Source: CAYUMU01 sp964445985
GTDB lineage: Bacteria; Planctomycetota; Planctomycetia; Pirellulales; S012-138
Length of the DNA stretch: 64,000 bases
Assembly: GCA_964445985.1 (NCBI GenBank)
Contig: CAYUMU010000019.1
Location: forward strand, 1 to 64,000
Reading direction: 5' to 3'
Under the pieces are notes generated by a model, which searched no databases, had not been told where the DNA came from, and was given only the letters and a program-made list of their open reading frames with translations. Position numbers and translations under genes: made by a program. Positions 63,777 through 64,000 of the stretch are shown one piece after another (within the stretch, counting starts at the first letter, position 1; the number at the start of each line of letters is the position of its first letter).

Positions 63777-64000
63777 CTACTTGTTGGCGTTCATGCTCAT
63801 CAAGAACTCGGCGTTGCTCTTGGTCTTTTGCAACCGCGTGACCAGCAGGTCCATGGCTTCGGGCGAGTTCATCTCGTTGAGCACGCGGCGGAGGATGCAG
63901 ACGCGGCGGTATTCTTCCGGGTCCATCAGCATTTCTTCGCGACGGGTGCCGCTGCGATTGATGTCGATGGCGGGCCAGATCCGCTTGTCCACCAGGCGGC
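63777..64000 (-). CDS. rho: Transcription termination factor Rho (C-terminal end only)
   Basis: The frame is open to the last base of the window, so the gene runs on beyond it. The visible 74 residues read LVDKRIWPAIDINRSGTRRE, then a conserved Leu-rich ILRRVLNEMNSPEAMDLLVTRL and KTKSNAEFLMSM. This is the R-loop and C-terminal end of the hexameric RNA-dependent ATPase Rho. Positions of the start and N-terminal extension are unknown. Confidence 0.95.
   Translation of the reverse strand, partial: RLVDKRIWPAIDINRSGTRREEMLMDPEEYRRVCILRRVLNEMNSPEAMDLLVTRLQKTKSNAEFLMSMNANK

Overview
The window reads as a chromosomal segment of a planctomycete, most likely of the Pirellulales type. The evidence is a high-GC housekeeping background, a very large heme-c 'membrane-bound dehydrogenase' protein (57425-60538), two proteins with a DUF1559-like C-terminal region, an ECF sigma factor next to a giant Ser/Thr kinase with LamG-like and WD40-like parts, VCBS/FG-GAP and PQQ-type propeller proteins, and wide intergenic spaces with dispersed palindromes. 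This assignment rests on family knowledge and not on a database search.

Layout. 1-5428: protein-folding cluster groEL (5' end outside the window) - groES - second groEL - dnaJ - grpE. 5764-15595: small zinc-ribbon protein, ABC ATPase, lspA, an SDR, two convergent DUF1559-like paralogues, a GH88-type hydrolase, an SMR transporter and rsmH. 15776-16886: a wrecked AbiE toxin-antitoxin pair. 17577-32793: argG, ECF sigma plus kinase, VCBS protein, RND efflux operon, proB. 32794-35500: lower-GC accessory island with three overlapping unknown genes and a possible phage terminase remnant. 35815-45385: SufE-SufS fusion, a methyltransferase, argF-argD-argB, a class A beta-lactamase-fold hydrolase and a PQQ-propeller protein. 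45413-47952: two decayed integron units in tandem. 48576-55707: periplasmic TPR-cyclophilin, then a type II restriction-modification operon. 55726-64000: MITE copy, isochorismatase-type hydrolase, heme-c dehydrogenase, ffh, ribH, a deleted group II intron and the 3' end of rho.

The most notable region is 45413-47952. Two nearly identical blocks of about 125 bp each encode the last residues of an integron integrase (ending around the nucleophile motif MIYTHVLNR) followed by a putative attI. Each is followed directly, in the same orientation, by low-GC cassette genes. Both recognisable attC sites begin inside the stop codon of the preceding gene, fold into imperfect stems with unpaired bases and end in a GTT core. 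The identity between the two blocks stops at the GTT of the core. The third cassette starts TTATCC and ends GGATAAC, as expected of an excised and integrated cassette. The same-orientation layout fits the 'inverted integrase' integrons reported from planctomycetes and a few other phyla. No intact intI is present, so this is a relic or an array mobilised in trans.

Other accessory features are a 150-bp MITE-like family (two full copies, one partial), AbiE genes that have both lost their central regions, a group II intron that has lost nearly all of its reverse transcriptase, and a type IIG-like restriction enzyme with a separate adenine methyltransferase. The three-gene island at 33153-34915 is the best candidate for an uncharacterised system. 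Housekeeping genes cover arginine biosynthesis (argB, argD, argF together, argG apart), proline (proB), riboflavin (ribH), Fe-S assembly (sufES), SRP (ffh), lipoprotein maturation (lspA) and rRNA methylation (rsmH). No tRNA, rRNA or CRISPR array was recognised.
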